From contig NC_088295.1 of NCBI RefSeq assembly GCF_032854445.1, positions 50,331,385 through 50,395,384 of the forward strand: a stretch of 64,000 bases of DNA, written 5' to 3'. The stretch comes from Liolophura sinensis (Eukaryota > Mollusca > Polyplacophora > Chitonida > Chitonidae). The position numbers and the translations under genes were made by a program. This document shows positions 13,201-22,110 of the stretch, one piece after another. Under the pieces are notes generated by a model. That model was not told the DNA's origin. It did no database searches and was given only the letters and a program-made list of their open reading frames with translations. Each line of letters starts with the position of its first letter. Positions within the stretch are counted from its first letter, which is position 1.

Positions 13201-16200
13201 AGTGGATTCTGCATGGCAGGATTTTCTCATTTTCACTGGATTGAACCGTTTAAGGTCTAGGCAAAAAGTTGGTGGTCCATTGGGCTGGTCAGAAGTTAGA
13301 TGGGATGTTTAGATGTTGGGTGGGCTCTCTAAGTGGTGGATGGACATTCTAAGTGCTAAAAAAAGCTCTTTGAGTTGTCGGTGGGCGTGCCAGGAGCTGG
13401 GCAGGCCCTCTAAATGGTTGGTGGGCATTTCTAGGTTTTGGAGAAGTTCTTTATGTGATCGTTGGACAGGCCATTTAAGTGGTGAGCAGGCAGTCTGAGT
13501 GATGGATAGATAGTCTAAGTGATGGACATGCTCCCTTTGTAGTGGGTGGGCAGTCTAGGTGTTGGGCAGACTCTCTGTAGTGGGTTGGCAGTCTAGACTG
13601 GACAGGTCCTTTAAGTAGTGAGCAGGCAGTCTGAGTGATGGACAGGCAGCCTAAGTGATGACCAGGCAGTCTAAGTGATGGGCAGGCTCTCTGTGTAGTG
13701 TGTGGATAGTTTAGGTGTTGGAAAGGCTCTCTAAATGGTGGGTGGGCAGTCTAGGTGTTGGTCAAACTCTGTAAATGGTGGGTGTGCAGTCTAGGTGATC
13801 AAGCTCTCAAAGTGGTGGGTGGGATGGGCGGACAGTCTATATTTTAGGCAGACTTTCTAGGCTGTGGGTAACCAAGGTGTTTTGCAGTCTCTAAGTGTTG
13901 GGCAGGCTCTTTAGGTGTTGAGTAGGTAGTTTAGGTGTTGAGCGGACAACCTGAGTATAAGGTAAGCTCATTATTTAAGTATGGGGCACGCAGTTTAGGT
14001 GTTGAGTGAGTGAGAGGCCTAGGTGTCAGGCAGGTACTGAGTGGGCAGTCTAGGTTTTGGGCAAGGTCTTTAGGTGTTAGGCAGGCTCTCTAACTCTCTA
14101 ATAATATACAGTCAACACCGTAATACAGGTTATCTTTGATGTTTTGATGCAGACTACTCGTTTGAACGCGAGCATGCTGGTCTGCGTCGTATCGCCGGGT
14201 ATGGGGTTACCGTGACACGAGGCGCGGCGAGCGTGATGATGTGGACATACTCTGTCATGCTGCTCACCATGTGCAGGAACCTCATCACCTTTCTCAGAGA
14301 GACATTCTTTCACCGGTTCATCCCCTTTGACAGCGCCATTGCCTTCCACAAATACATTGCATTTGTGGCCCTGCTGTTCACGGGTAAGTGTTATTTATGA
14401 AATTCACCTTCTATACAGAAAAATAAAATGAATATAAAACATAAAATCAGATTCAAAGCCAAAGATAAAATAAAAAACGGTGAAATTCCTTGATGTTCAT
14501 ATGACAATGCCACTAATGTTCAGTTCCATTTCTACTAACGAATTTTCTGAACAAGCTTAATTTCATTATAATTGTACTATTTTTACATACTGTAGAGTGC
14601 GTCTTAATTTCAACATCACTGAAAAAAAACAAAACAATTCAACTGTCAGTAAATATTAACATAAATTAATACGTACTAAGTACTTCCACTTTGATTTCAT
14701 CATCTTGACGATGAAACCTTGGAATATTGGATATCAGCAAGTTCAAAATCTTTCAAAGTCATGACATTTTGTGTCAAATGTCTTGTCTGTTCAGCCCGTT
14801 CTAGTAAATTTCTTTTGTGTGTATTCAGTCCTTCACTGTGTTGGCCATGCCATCAACTTCTACCACATCTCTACTCAGACTGCCAACGACCTTACATGCC
14901 TATTCAGGGATTTCTACCATGCGTAAGTTTCAAATGTATTTTGTTTTTTGTTTCTGTTTTTTTTTTTTTTTCGCTTAAAACTCTTTTGTTATTGTTGCCT
15001 TGTCAAGATGTGATTAGCAAAATAGTTGTTAATGAACTTTAATGTACACGTATGCGAATGGTTTCCCATGTTTGTGAATGTTTTTAGCACTTTCTGATGC
15101 CATTGATTAAAAAGATTAGTTGCCTTTACGTTACCTGAATATAAATCAAGGTGCATGTTAGGTATTTAAATGTTGAAAAACCTGGAATTTGAATGTAATT
15201 TTTCCAGGCCTTGAAAAGCCTGGAAAACAGAAGTTTTTGTTGTTTGGTCTGGATAAGCCTTGAAAATGAGACTACAGAACCAACCTGGGCTACTGTGAAA
15301 AGCATGCTTTTTTTCCAACATCTTTCAAATTTATTAGTATTCTGTTTTGTATATGTGAAAGACAGAATTTAACTACATGCAATGAAGGTCATTCCGTTCA
15401 ACGTGTATGCATGTAGTTATAGGTTTTTTATTCCATGTAGCCTGGAAAATGTGAATTTTGGGCCTGAAAACACCCAGAAAAGGCATGGAATTTTAAAATG
15501 TTTCACGTGTATGATCCCTCAGTGAGGCGTGGACAAATGCCTATATCTCAATAATTAATTATGTAATCAAGAATCTTTTCAAACTAATTTGTGGATACAA
15601 GTGAGGCCCAAATCACAGAGATCATAATTAGGTGGCGGCTATGATACATATATCAACAAAATGTTTGCTTATTTTTGTTTTAACTTAATCTTCAGAACTC
15701 ATGAACTCCCCAAGTTCCACTATTGGCTCTATGGGACGATTACTGGTATGTGTAAACCTTTTTACAAAGGTCTATAGGGCCGCTCGTTGTCAGACCAGTC
15801 ACATGCTTATATCAAATAGAACTTTAGTACAGATTAATTGTGTAAGTGAAAGAAAGTAACAAATTAAAAGTAAATGTGAGAGGAAAGACCAACTGGAAAC
15901 TATATTTGAAACAACATTTACTCATGATGAAATGATTTAAATTTATTTATTTGATTGGTGTTTTACTCCATACTCAAGAATATTTTACTTATACGACGGC
16001 AATCAGCACTATGGTGGGAAGAAACCGAGAAGAGCTCGTTTGAAAACAACTACCATCTGTAGGCTGTTGACAGACCTTCGCACGTACGACCAGAGTGGAA
16101 ACCAGCTAAAGCTGGATTTGAACTAACAAAATAGCATTGGTGAGAGACTCCTGGGTCATTGTACAGCTCTAGTACATTGTGTGTCCTACCTTCCACACAG

Positions 16201-19200
16201 ACTTTAAAATACTTTTCTAAGATAAAGAGATTTCTCACAATCAAATAAAATGAGAAAACTTGGCCATGGACCAAAATGGCAGATTCAGTATTTGCTGTTT
16301 CGTGCTGCACAGGAGTGATGATAGTTCTGCTTTGCACTGTTTGTATCCCTGTAGGTATGACAGGCGTGCTGCTGACAATCCAGATCATTGTGATCTACAC
16401 TTTTGCCACCCAGTACGCCCGCCGTAACCTCTTTCTGGCGTTCTGGACCACCCACAGCACTTACATCGTCCTTTACATCTTCATGGTCATGCATGGCTCT
16501 GGCCGCCTTGTGCAGCCTCCACTATTCCAGAACTTCTTCCTCGGTCCCATCATTCTCTACACGCTGGACAAGATGGTCAGCTTCAGCCGTAAGAAAGTGG
16601 AAATCCAGGTCCTTAAGGCAGAACATCTACCCTCAGGTAAACATTTCGTATTTCTCCTGACCATCTCCTGATGATGATGGTTTGTTTCGATGGCGGCTCC
16701 ATTCTTACGAATGAGTCAGCTTAAGGCCAACAGATTGATCCAGTTGTCTACATGTAAGACCTTCTCAAAACTTTATACGGACATTTTTTCTGTAAGTACC
16801 ATGTGCTTGTTTTCTGTAAAATGATGATGTCACTTATGGAGGAAAATTCTCATTCAAGGGTTTGTTGAACTGGCCTTGGCTGTGTGGCCCTCAAAATTTA
16901 TTTCTGTCCACCGTGTGCCTTTGCAATAATTGTGACCGAATGAACAAAATTAGTAAAGGAGAAAATATGATTAATTGTGTGTGTTGAGTTTTATGATGAA
17001 GTAAATTATGGGATTGTACATCAGCGGTATTTTTCATGTGGTTTACTGACCGGTTTTTACTGTTTAGGGAAGAAATCCACAGTTCATTAGTAATGGCCTT
17101 ATGGCAACAAAAAACATGTAAAAGATGGTTTTGTCAGTGGAAGATATGTGTCTCGGTTCTTGTTTCAATTTGTCCGTCCTACATGAACATATGGTCAGGT
17201 AATCTACGCTGTGTAGAAGAAAACTGTTGAAGGAATGAAAAGATATGAGTTTTCTTTTTGTTGGATAAATGTGTGTTTGTATAAATATGTCGAAGAGCAG
17301 AGGGCAGGGTTTTGCTTAGATAAGGGGTTTTGCTTAGATGAGAGCTTTTGCTTAGCCCACCTTAATATTATATCTGCTTATAGATTATTAAATATACTTC
17401 AAAGCGATAGTCGAGACCATAGAAAGTTACATGTACCTTTCCAAACTGACACTGTTTTACCCTGTATGTCTCTTCAGATGTGACCTGTCTGGTATTCCGG
17501 CGCCCTCAGAACTTTGAATACAAGTCCGGTCAGTGGGTGAGGATCGCCTCCCTGAAGCTGGGCACTCATGAGTACCACCCCTTCACGCTGACCTCCTCCC
17601 CCCACGAGGAACACCTCAGCCTGCACATCCGTGCTGTCGGGCCCTGGACCAACAATCTTCGCAGGGTGTACAACCCAGCCAACAGGACGGCAGAGAACCC
17701 GTACCCAAAGGTATGCCTAGCTGGTGATTACTGCTCTTGGAAGTGGTGTAGTAGAACATAATACATGCTAAGCTCATCACACACAGACACCATTTTTTGT
17801 CTAAACTTGGTTTCTTGATCTCTGCAACAAGCTTTGTCAACATTTTCTGATATATATGATATATTATATGTGCAAATTAATCCCCAGCAAACTTGTCCTC
17901 TCATTCACACACTTACACAACATTCTCAGCTCTACCTGGACGGACCATTTGGTGAGGGTCATCAGGACTGGTACAAGTTCCCCGTGGCGGTCTTGGTGGG
18001 TGGAGGAATCGGAGTCACGCCATTTGCATCTATCCTTAAGGACATTGTCTTCAAGTCTAAGATAGGCTTCAAGTTCCCATGCAGGAAGGTATGTGCCATC
18101 ATAACGCAATACATAGGTTATGTATCAGAAGTTACTCGGAAGGTTTGTGTCATCATGAAAGAATCACGGGTTGTGTATCAGGAGATTCTAGGGGGGTATG
18201 TGTCATCATGACAGAATGCAGATTGGTTATGTAGGCTGATGTGTTACGTATTGTAGGTGCACTTCCCATGGGTGACCAGAACACAATCACTTTGACTGTG
18301 GCCTGATATATTATGTACTGTAGGTGTACTTCCTATGGGTGACCAGAACACAGAATCAGTTTGACTCTAGTCTGATATATTACGCACTGTAGGTGTACTT
18401 CCTGTGTGTGACCAGAACACAGAATCAGTTTGACTCTAGGCTGGTATGTTACGTACTGTAGGTGTACTTCCTGTGGGTGACCAGAACACAGAAGCAGTTT
18501 GAGTGGCTGACAGATATCATCCGTGAAGTGGAAGAGACAGATGAACGTAAGCTCGTGGATGTACACATCTTCATCACACAGTTCTTCCAGAAGTTTGACA
18601 TGAGGACAACACTGCTGGTATGTACAGTTAGCCTTAGAGTATAATCTTCCATGCTACTCTTGTACACTGATACATACACAGTACAGTACAGGTTTGTTTC
18701 TTGACATTGTACATGCGTAGTAATTATAATTCCTTTAAGTTACAATGTATGCGCGTAGCCAGGACTGTGCCATGTTTTAGTACGTACCGGTACACAACTT
18801 TGGCGTTACGACTGTACATCTCTTTGTTTAACTTTAGTGAACCCAATTACTTTGACCCACTCGCCCTAAAGCGGTTTCTTGCAGTTTTATAATGTGACGG
18901 CGACCAATTATCTGCCTGTTCATTTGTCAGCCTATTCATAGCCTCCTAGTGCTCATTAACGTGCACAGATGTCACTGGATTATTGCTTAGTTTGTGAACA
19001 GTTACAATGGTAACTAAGTAGCAAATGCCCCTAGGTAATTAACTCTTCTCTTTCGTTTAAGAAGTTGAATTTCTATACTGCAAACCTTGGAAATGGGTCA
19101 AGAATGTAAACAGTGTTTTGGTATAACAATGGCATCTTGGGTGTAAACTTGCTGTCATATCAGGAAGCTGGGGTTTGGAACGAGTTTCCTCTGGTTTCCT

Positions 19201-20397
19201 CTACACTGAAATAACATCAGTTTCAGTACATTTTTTCTTATTTGCAGTATGTGTGTGAGCGGCATTTTCAGAAGATCTCGGGCAAGTCTCTCTTCACAGG
19301 CCTGACATCGGTCACCCACTTTGGACGTCCGAACTTCACCAGTTTCCTGGACTCGCTCCAAGATGAACACCCTGGGGTACGTTAATCTCGCCCTCCCGTG
19401 GAAATAAGTGCCAGGCATCTTTGAACGTTCCCCTTTGGAAAAAGTGGTACATATATACAACCCAAATGGCCTTGGTCAAATATTATATGATACTTACAGT
19501 GGTCTTACGACTCTCCTAAAGTTTGATTCCAGAAATGCCAAGCACTTAATTTCCGACTTGATTTCGTGATCTATGTGTTGAAAAGTTGCTTGCTTTTCCA
19601 TCATTGGGACACGCGAGGTATGGGTTCAATTGAAGACTTCAACAAGAAAATTTTAGACGCCCAACCATCACTGTTTTGGGGCATTAATGACATTACACGG
19701 TCAACACTGATTGCGCGGTTATTTGCGTGGTCTAATGTTCGTTGAAGACCACTTGCCTTCCACCAATACCGTACACATATCTGGTACATCACAAGCGGGA
19801 AAGTGTCAGTAATTTGCCAAAGGCCCGTGATTTACCCCAGGCACTCATGTTTCCTTCACCGAAAGAACTGACCGCCATTGCAAAAGTGAAAAATTCTTGA
19901 GTATGGCATGTACAATAAACAAGGGTCAAAGGTCGGTGAAAGGATGATATGCTGAAATAAGCCCGGGAATGAGGGCTATAATGCATAATATTTATAGAGT
20001 GTGAAAAATCACCTTTGCTTGATATATATTATTACTTTTTATTTTCATGATAATGACACAAGCTTTGTATATTTTTCTTCCTCGGTGTGATTTACAGGTG
20101 AGTCAGATCGGTGTATTTAGCTGTGGACCGCCCCCCATGACCAATGACGTCGAGAAGGCATGCAGTAACCTGAACAAGATAGAGGGGCCAACGTTCTCTC
20201 ATCACTTGAGAACTTCTAAGTTCCAGGTTTCATCATGCAGCTGCAAAACATCTAAATTCCATGTCTGTACGTGGAAAAATTGCCAGATTCTATGTTTATT
20301 CCATTTTGAATGTCATTTTAAAACATGTAAATGTAAGTACTGCACTTGTATTTCGCCTGAAGTAAAAATGCCCTTACAGAGGAGTTTTAAAGCCTAA
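1126..20397 (+). CDS. DUOX: Dual oxidase (DUOX), 5'-truncated by the window, 24 exons
   Basis: DUOX is a membrane flavocytochrome that moves electrons from cytosolic NADPH through FAD and two hemes to O2, giving H2O2 outside the cell under Ca2+ control. Exons: 1126-1222, 2627-2735, 2989-3091, 4371-4543, 5166-5368, 6115-6230, 6883-7020, 7479-7598, 7933-8141, 9070-9255, 9618-9840, 10513-10606, 11245-11420, 11718-11787, 12886-13091, 14153-14383, 14829-14922, 15696-15745, 16355-16636, 17478-17710, 17930-18088, 18462-18617, 19248-19376, 20098-20397. Codon phase is continuous across every junction and all introns are GT-AG. About 1,220 codons are present, whereas human DUOX1 has 1551 residues, so roughly 330 N-terminal residues lie upstream. 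Domain order matches the family: peroxidase-like end, membrane segment, EF hands, six-helix heme domain, FAD and NADPH motifs. The last exon shows an apparent one-base deletion before the usual C-terminus. No DUOXA maturation-factor gene was recognised nearby. Confidence 0.97.
1588..1856 (-). repeat. SINE-A, tRNA-derived, full length
   Basis: Consensus in transcription sense is a tRNA-like head (GGCCTCCGTGGCTCAGTTGG), B-box region GAGTTCAAGTCCAGC, a body with CAACCTGCGGATGGTCGTGG and a tail AGTACGGCGTAAAACACCAA ending in TAAA repeats. This is a minus-strand copy from tail to head and it lies in a DUOX intron. Confidence 0.9.
1918..2104. repeat. Minisatellite, 17-18-bp unit
   Basis: About ten imperfect copies of CACAGACCTTATTGTGC. 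It creates overlapping spurious open frames. Confidence 0.85.
2206..2400. repeat. Minisatellite, about 42-bp unit
   Basis: Four copies built around TGTCACGTTTTCAATG and TGACAGGACA, in the DUOX intron before exon 2. Confidence 0.8.
2627..2735 (+). CDS. DUOX: DUOX exon 2 in window: peroxidase-like domain
   Basis: The exon contributes [18 protein letters not shown] and then [12 protein letters not shown], like the human LRLCNSYW segment. One base completes the previous Arg codon, and a GTAAG donor follows. Confidence 0.93.
2989..3091 (+). CDS. DUOX: DUOX exon 3 in window: peroxidase-like domain
   Basis: It encodes [20 protein letters not shown] then [14 protein letters not shown]. This matches the DALLLGMASQ-type helix of DUOX peroxidase domains. 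It starts in phase 0 after ATCAG and ends in phase 1 before GTACGC. Confidence 0.94.
3528..3692 (-). repeat. SINE-A, 5'-truncated
   Basis: The tail and body of SINE-A are present in a DUOX intron, but the tRNA-like head is missing. Confidence 0.85.
4196..4314 (+). repeat. SINE-A, internally deleted
   Basis: B-box region and tail are joined with the central body missing. It ends AATCAAATAAA, 56 bases before DUOX exon 4. Confidence 0.8.
4371..4543 (+). CDS. DUOX: DUOX exon 4 in window: peroxidase-like domain
   Basis: It contains [20 protein letters not shown] and [20 protein letters not shown]. The QRGRDHGLP block is a hallmark of animal heme-peroxidase folds and their DUOX relatives. The donor is GTGAGT. 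Confidence 0.96.
5166..5368 (+). CDS. DUOX: DUOX exon 5 in window: peroxidase-like domain
   Basis: It encodes [20 protein letters not shown] and [16 protein letters not shown]. These are counterparts of the human ELLPGGLLE and RDGDRYWFEN blocks near the end of the peroxidase homology domain. Confidence 0.96.
5400..5657 (-). repeat. SINE-A, full length
   Basis: Minus-strand copy with tail at left and head CCACGGAGGCCC at right, in the DUOX intron after exon 5. Confidence 0.9.
5858..5881. repeat. Perfect 10-bp inverted repeat
   Basis: AGATCCATTG and CAATGGATCT are separated by TGTT, forming a perfect hairpin. A second imperfect palindrome (AAGTGGGTTCATGAATCCAC) lies just upstream in a cluster of GGATC motifs. 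Confidence 0.7.
6115..6230 (+). CDS. DUOX: DUOX exon 6 in window: end of ectodomain
   Basis: It reads [20 protein letters not shown] and ends [10 protein letters not shown]. It matches the family segment that follows the WFEN block and leads to the first membrane helix. An N-I-T sequon is present. Confidence 0.94.
6883..7020 (+). CDS. DUOX: DUOX exon 7 in window: juxtamembrane region and first membrane helix
   Basis: It encodes [20 protein letters not shown], the conserved FDYFEGS and the hydrophobic run [14 protein letters not shown]. The DYFEGS motif followed by a membrane helix is typical of DUOX just before its cytosolic linker. Confidence 0.95.
7479..7598 (+). CDS. DUOX: DUOX exon 8 in window: membrane helix end and basic linker
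   Basis: It completes the helix (VIVLMLILA) and then becomes strongly basic ([20 protein letters not shown]). This fits a stop-transfer signal on the cytosolic side. Phase is kept on both sides. Confidence 0.93.
7933..8141 (+). CDS. DUOX: DUOX exon 9 in window: intracellular PH-like region
   Basis: It encodes [20 protein letters not shown] and ends [12 protein letters not shown]. The ending matches human LLLKIPKEYDL, in the intracellular region between the first helix and the EF hands. Confidence 0.95.
8286..8396. repeat. Tandem duplication, about 53-bp unit
   Basis: Two copies sharing CCTTTAACACAGGTCATTCA. Confidence 0.85.
8524..8815 (+). repeat. SINE-B, tRNA-derived, second family
   Basis: Head GGTAGAGCGTCCGCTTCGGG resembles a tRNA A-box region and GGATCAATCCTTGATCGAG its B-box region. 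The body has GAAGTTGTAACTTCCTCGC and the tail TTAAACCCCAAGCACTCACT. It lies in the DUOX intron before exon 10. Confidence 0.85.
9070..9255 (+). CDS. DUOX: DUOX exon 10 in window: pre-EF-hand helices
   Basis: It encodes [20 protein letters not shown] and [17 protein letters not shown]. It corresponds to the human segment with REQRRHLLETFFRHLFSQ. The exon is 62 whole codons with phase 0 at both ends. Confidence 0.95.
9618..9840 (+). CDS. DUOX: DUOX exon 11 in window: first EF hand
   Basis: It encodes [20 protein letters not shown] and the Ca2+ loop [12 protein letters not shown]. The loop has Asp at positions 1, 3 and 5 and Glu at 12, so it looks competent. It ends [10 protein letters not shown], like human FLDILVVFMK. 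Confidence 0.97.
10274..10541 (+). repeat. Tandem array of DUOX exon-12 acceptor junction, about 77-bp unit
   Basis: Each unit holds GTGAACGTCTGTTTCAG and then the exon start AGCCCCAATGATAAAGCT. Copies end at AG positions 10359 (changed to CCAAG), 10435 and 10512 (true site). A more diverged copy starts near 10281. Confidence 0.9.
10513..10606 (+). CDS. DUOX: DUOX exon 12 in window: second EF hand
   Basis: It encodes [20 protein letters not shown] then [12 protein letters not shown]. The loop [12 protein letters not shown] keeps Asp1, Asn3, Ser5 and Glu12. Its acceptor and first 29 or so bases also occur as imperfect tandem copies upstream (10274-10512). Confidence 0.95.
10735..10792 (-). 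repeat. SINE-A tail fragment
   Basis: A TTTA repeat followed by GATTAGAGATTTACGCCGTA, the 3' end of SINE-A only. Confidence 0.7.
11245..11420 (+). CDS. DUOX: DUOX exon 13 in window: post-EF-hand region
   Basis: It encodes [20 protein letters not shown] and [20 protein letters not shown]. It corresponds to the human LRSFIE ... LTWEDFHFMLRDH segment. A third EF-like helix pair is present but no clear Ca2+ loop is seen. Confidence 0.95.
11718..11787 (+). CDS. DUOX: DUOX exon 14 in window: cytosolic linker
   Basis: This short exon encodes [20 protein letters not shown] and KAYR. Phase fits both neighbours. Its 3' end and donor (CTTACAG then GTAACAG) are repeated in tandem in the following intron. 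Confidence 0.88.
11777..12064 (+). repeat. Tandem array of DUOX exon-14 donor junction, 43-49-bp unit
   Basis: Units read GGCTTACAGGTAACAGTTAA and CAGCTACCAATATCA. The true donor GT is at 11788. Decoy donors lie at 11831, 11874, 11964, 12013 and 12055, and one copy near 11907 has lost the GT. Confidence 0.92.
12530..12855. repeat. Minisatellite, 23-bp unit
   Basis: About 14 copies of GCTTATGCTGAGAATCACTG plus ATT, very uniform. It ends about 30 bases before the DUOX exon 15 acceptor. Confidence 0.95.
12886..13091 (+). CDS. DUOX: DUOX exon 15 in window: linker and second membrane helix
   Basis: It encodes a basic linker, then [20 protein letters not shown] and [16 protein letters not shown]. 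The latter matches human AVFYAIAGGLFLERAYYY, the start of the NOX-like membrane bundle. A 23-bp minisatellite ends about 30 bases upstream of its TTGCAG acceptor. Confidence 0.95.
13250..14095. repeat. Degenerate minisatellite, GGTGTTGGGCAGGCTCT type
   Basis: About 0.85 kb of imperfect units with GGGCAGTCTAGGTGTTGG and GGCAGGCTCTCTAA. It fills most of the DUOX intron between exons 15 and 16. Confidence 0.85.
14153..14383 (+). CDS. DUOX: DUOX exon 16 in window: NOX membrane helices with first heme histidine
   Basis: It encodes [20 protein letters not shown] and [20 protein letters not shown], almost identical in the second part to human DUOX. The [14 protein letters not shown] end carries the first histidine of the heme-ligand helix. 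Confidence 0.98.
14829..14922 (+). CDS. DUOX: DUOX exon 17 in window: heme-ligand helix
   Basis: It encodes [20 protein letters not shown] then [12 protein letters not shown]. It aligns with human VLHSVGHVVNVYLFS. The histidines sit where NOX family members bind heme. Confidence 0.96.
15696..15745 (+). CDS. DUOX: DUOX exon 18 in window: 50-base exon, extracellular loop
   Basis: It encodes only [16 protein letters not shown] plus split codons. It matches the human PQKYYWWFFQTVPG loop leading into the next helix. Phase 1 leads in and phase 1 leads out. Confidence 0.93.
15938..16175 (-). repeat. SINE-A, head degraded
   Basis: Minus-strand copy in the DUOX intron before exon 19. The body is intact but the tRNA-like head is mostly lost. 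Confidence 0.85.
16355..16636 (+). CDS. DUOX: DUOX exon 19 in window: last membrane helices
   Basis: It encodes [40 protein letters not shown] and MVMHGSG. The histidines in TTH and MHG are the second heme-ligand pair of the NOX fold. It ends [20 protein letters not shown], the start of the dehydrogenase domain. Confidence 0.98.
17478..17710 (+). CDS. DUOX: DUOX exon 20 in window: FAD-binding domain
   Basis: It carries [20 protein letters not shown] followed by PFTLTS. HPFTLTS is the FAD-binding motif of NOX enzymes. [11 protein letters not shown] also matches the human sequence closely. Confidence 0.98.
17930..18088 (+). CDS. DUOX: DUOX exon 21 in window: NADPH pyrophosphate loop
   Basis: It encodes [14 protein letters not shown] and [20 protein letters not shown]. 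These are the FAD/NADPH-contacting loops of the ferredoxin-reductase fold. Confidence 0.98.
18240..18502 (+). repeat. Tandem array of DUOX exon-22 acceptor junction, about 69-bp unit
   Basis: Four copies of CTGTAGGTGTACTTCC followed by GGGTGACCAGAACACAG. Acceptor AGs end at 18256, 18323, 18392 and 18461, the last being the true site. Confidence 0.93.
18462..18617 (+). CDS. DUOX: DUOX exon 22 in window: NADPH-binding region
   Basis: It encodes [20 protein letters not shown] and [19 protein letters not shown], like human YFIWVTRTQRQFEWLADII. Three partial copies of its acceptor and first 40 or so bases lie in tandem directly upstream. Confidence 0.97.
19248..19376 (+). CDS. DUOX: DUOX exon 23 in window: dehydrogenase domain
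   Basis: It encodes [20 protein letters not shown] and [17 protein letters not shown], like human [20 protein letters not shown]. It is 43 whole codons in phase 0. Confidence 0.97.
20098..20397 (+). CDS. DUOX: DUOX last exon, C-terminus with apparent frameshift
   Basis: It encodes [20 protein letters not shown] and ends the homology at PTFSHH. DUOX and NOX proteins normally end in H-H-Y-E-N-F. Here the two His codons (20200-20205) are followed by only two bases (TT) and then GAG AAC TTC TAA at 20208-20219 in the +2 frame. As written, the frame misses this stop and runs to a TAA ending at 20397, adding about 65 Cys- and Lys-rich residues that resemble nothing in the family. Either the sequence has a one-base deletion error at 20206-20207, or the allele has lost its aromatic C-terminal tail. 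The error explanation is likelier because the expected end is intact one base out of frame. Confidence 0.9.
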   Translation: MSQIGVFSCGPPPMTNDVEKACSNLNKIEGPTFSHHLRTSKFQVSSCSCKTSKFHVCTWKNCQILCLFHFECHFKTCKCKYCTCISPEVKMPLQRSFKA

Positions 20398-22110
20398 AAA
20401 TGATAATTTTGATGTCAACATATATGTTTTTTACTGAAAAGAAATGAATCTTTACAAAGCTTTTGAGTGGCCATATAAGGTGGGTGTAAGACAATCGCGT
20501 CACTTGAAAAAAAAGATAAACTTTAGATGAAATACAAGGCAGAATTTTCACTTTTTTCATACTATACCATGCAGGATTTCATATTATACCAGTCGCTTGC
20601 TCTCTTGGTGGGCGGGCGGGCCAGATCATAAAATCATAAAACTCGGGTTACGTATGTTTTCTTTGTGGTGTTTGCACCTGGTTGTACTCTGTTAGTTTTG
20701 TTTTGTCTCATTTTTCCTGGATTTGACAACTCGTATATATGTACATAGAGGAGTATCTTTTTTCTCAATTTAATGCTATTTATCACAAACCTTTTCATTT
20801 TTAACCATGGTTTCATTGTGGGAACAAGATGTAACCGGAGCTTTGGGATAGTTTGGGGGTAGGCTTAACGCTGTACTTTATTATTTGAAAAAATGTTTTG
20901 TTATGATGCACTGGTCATGAGCACATGGCAGAGAAAAAAAAAAAAGAGGCTATGAACGTAATGGAATTGAAAGGGATAAGCAATTCGTGTCGGTTTGTAC
21001 CCAGCCTTGGACAGGGTATTTGTAGGTCTGCATTACTGGCGAAGTGACAAACAGTTCACAACGCTTCTGTGACCATTTGCTTAGTCCATGTTTCCCCAAT
21101 AAGGCCTGCATGCTACCAAATCTAGTTTAACAGTGCAAGTACCGTTTTGAAGACAATGAGCAACTTCTTTGTTAGCCCTATGTTTTGTAAAACTAATTAG
21201 TTTTCATTGACAATCATGCATATATAATTTGGTGCTGAAGAGATGTTGTTCTTAAATGAATTGGCATCAACTATTGGTTTTTCTGGATCTTATTAATAAA
21301 CTGTCATGTTGTGCATATTTTTTTACCCATAAACATTTGTACAAAGTACAAAGCAACTCCAAAAACACGTCTGTCCATGCAGAATTGTTTTCATTCCGAA
21401 GATTGTACTTTAATTGTTGCTTATATTGTGATGAAATTAAATGTAGAGAGAGAAGAATGCTCACACTTTGATGAAAACATTTGATATTTTAATACTACAT
21501 ACAACTTCGTATTCAAATAATGAGACATCATTCATGTCGGAGATTTGGCTGTTTTGTCCGACTCTAAAATTGCTACCAAAAACTCTGAAAGGTACCACAT
21601 CTCAGTTAATGCTTTTGCATGGTTTGGGGCATGGTGCTGTAGAGTCAGGACATTGGAGAATGAAGCCAGGTGGCAGAACAAGTTAGTACAGTCACATGGG
21701 TTTTCAAGATTTTCTATGACATTACAATAGAGGTGAAACCATTTGCATCTTAATTCATTATTCCTCACAGTGTAATTTGTCTGAGCTCCTGTAGTGAGGT
21801 ATTTGCATAAAAGAAACTTGAACGAGATTTTTATTGTATTCTGTGCATATTTGTATTTTCTACCATGAACATAGTAAAAATAAACAATTATCCAGATTCC
21901 CAAAGTTTGCTCTTTGTTTTCTTCCGTCAGTGACTAAAGGTTACCCATCTATATTAAAGATTAACTGTGAGTGAAGCCTCATATCAAATTTATACCCATT
22001 TCTTTCCAACAGGACCACAAATTTTACAGGAATTGCTGATGACTATTTATCCAATACTTCACTTTGAATGCCATTGGGGCAATTAAAAATAAAAATATAA
22101 AATAACTCTG
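20398..22110 (+). other. DUOX: Probable DUOX 3' untranslated region with polyadenylation signals
   Basis: No recognisable protein is seen here. AATAAA hexamers at 21295-21300 and 21879-21884, and A/T-rich runs near 22080-22105, are candidate cleavage signals. The true 3' end cannot be fixed from sequence alone. A minus-strand open frame at 21532-21903 has unremarkable composition and is treated as chance. Confidence 0.4.

Noticed and set aside
21532-21903. Minus-strand 123-codon frame
   Set aside because: It lies in the probable DUOX 3' untranslated region with no recognisable domain. Length alone is not evidence in A/T-rich sequence.
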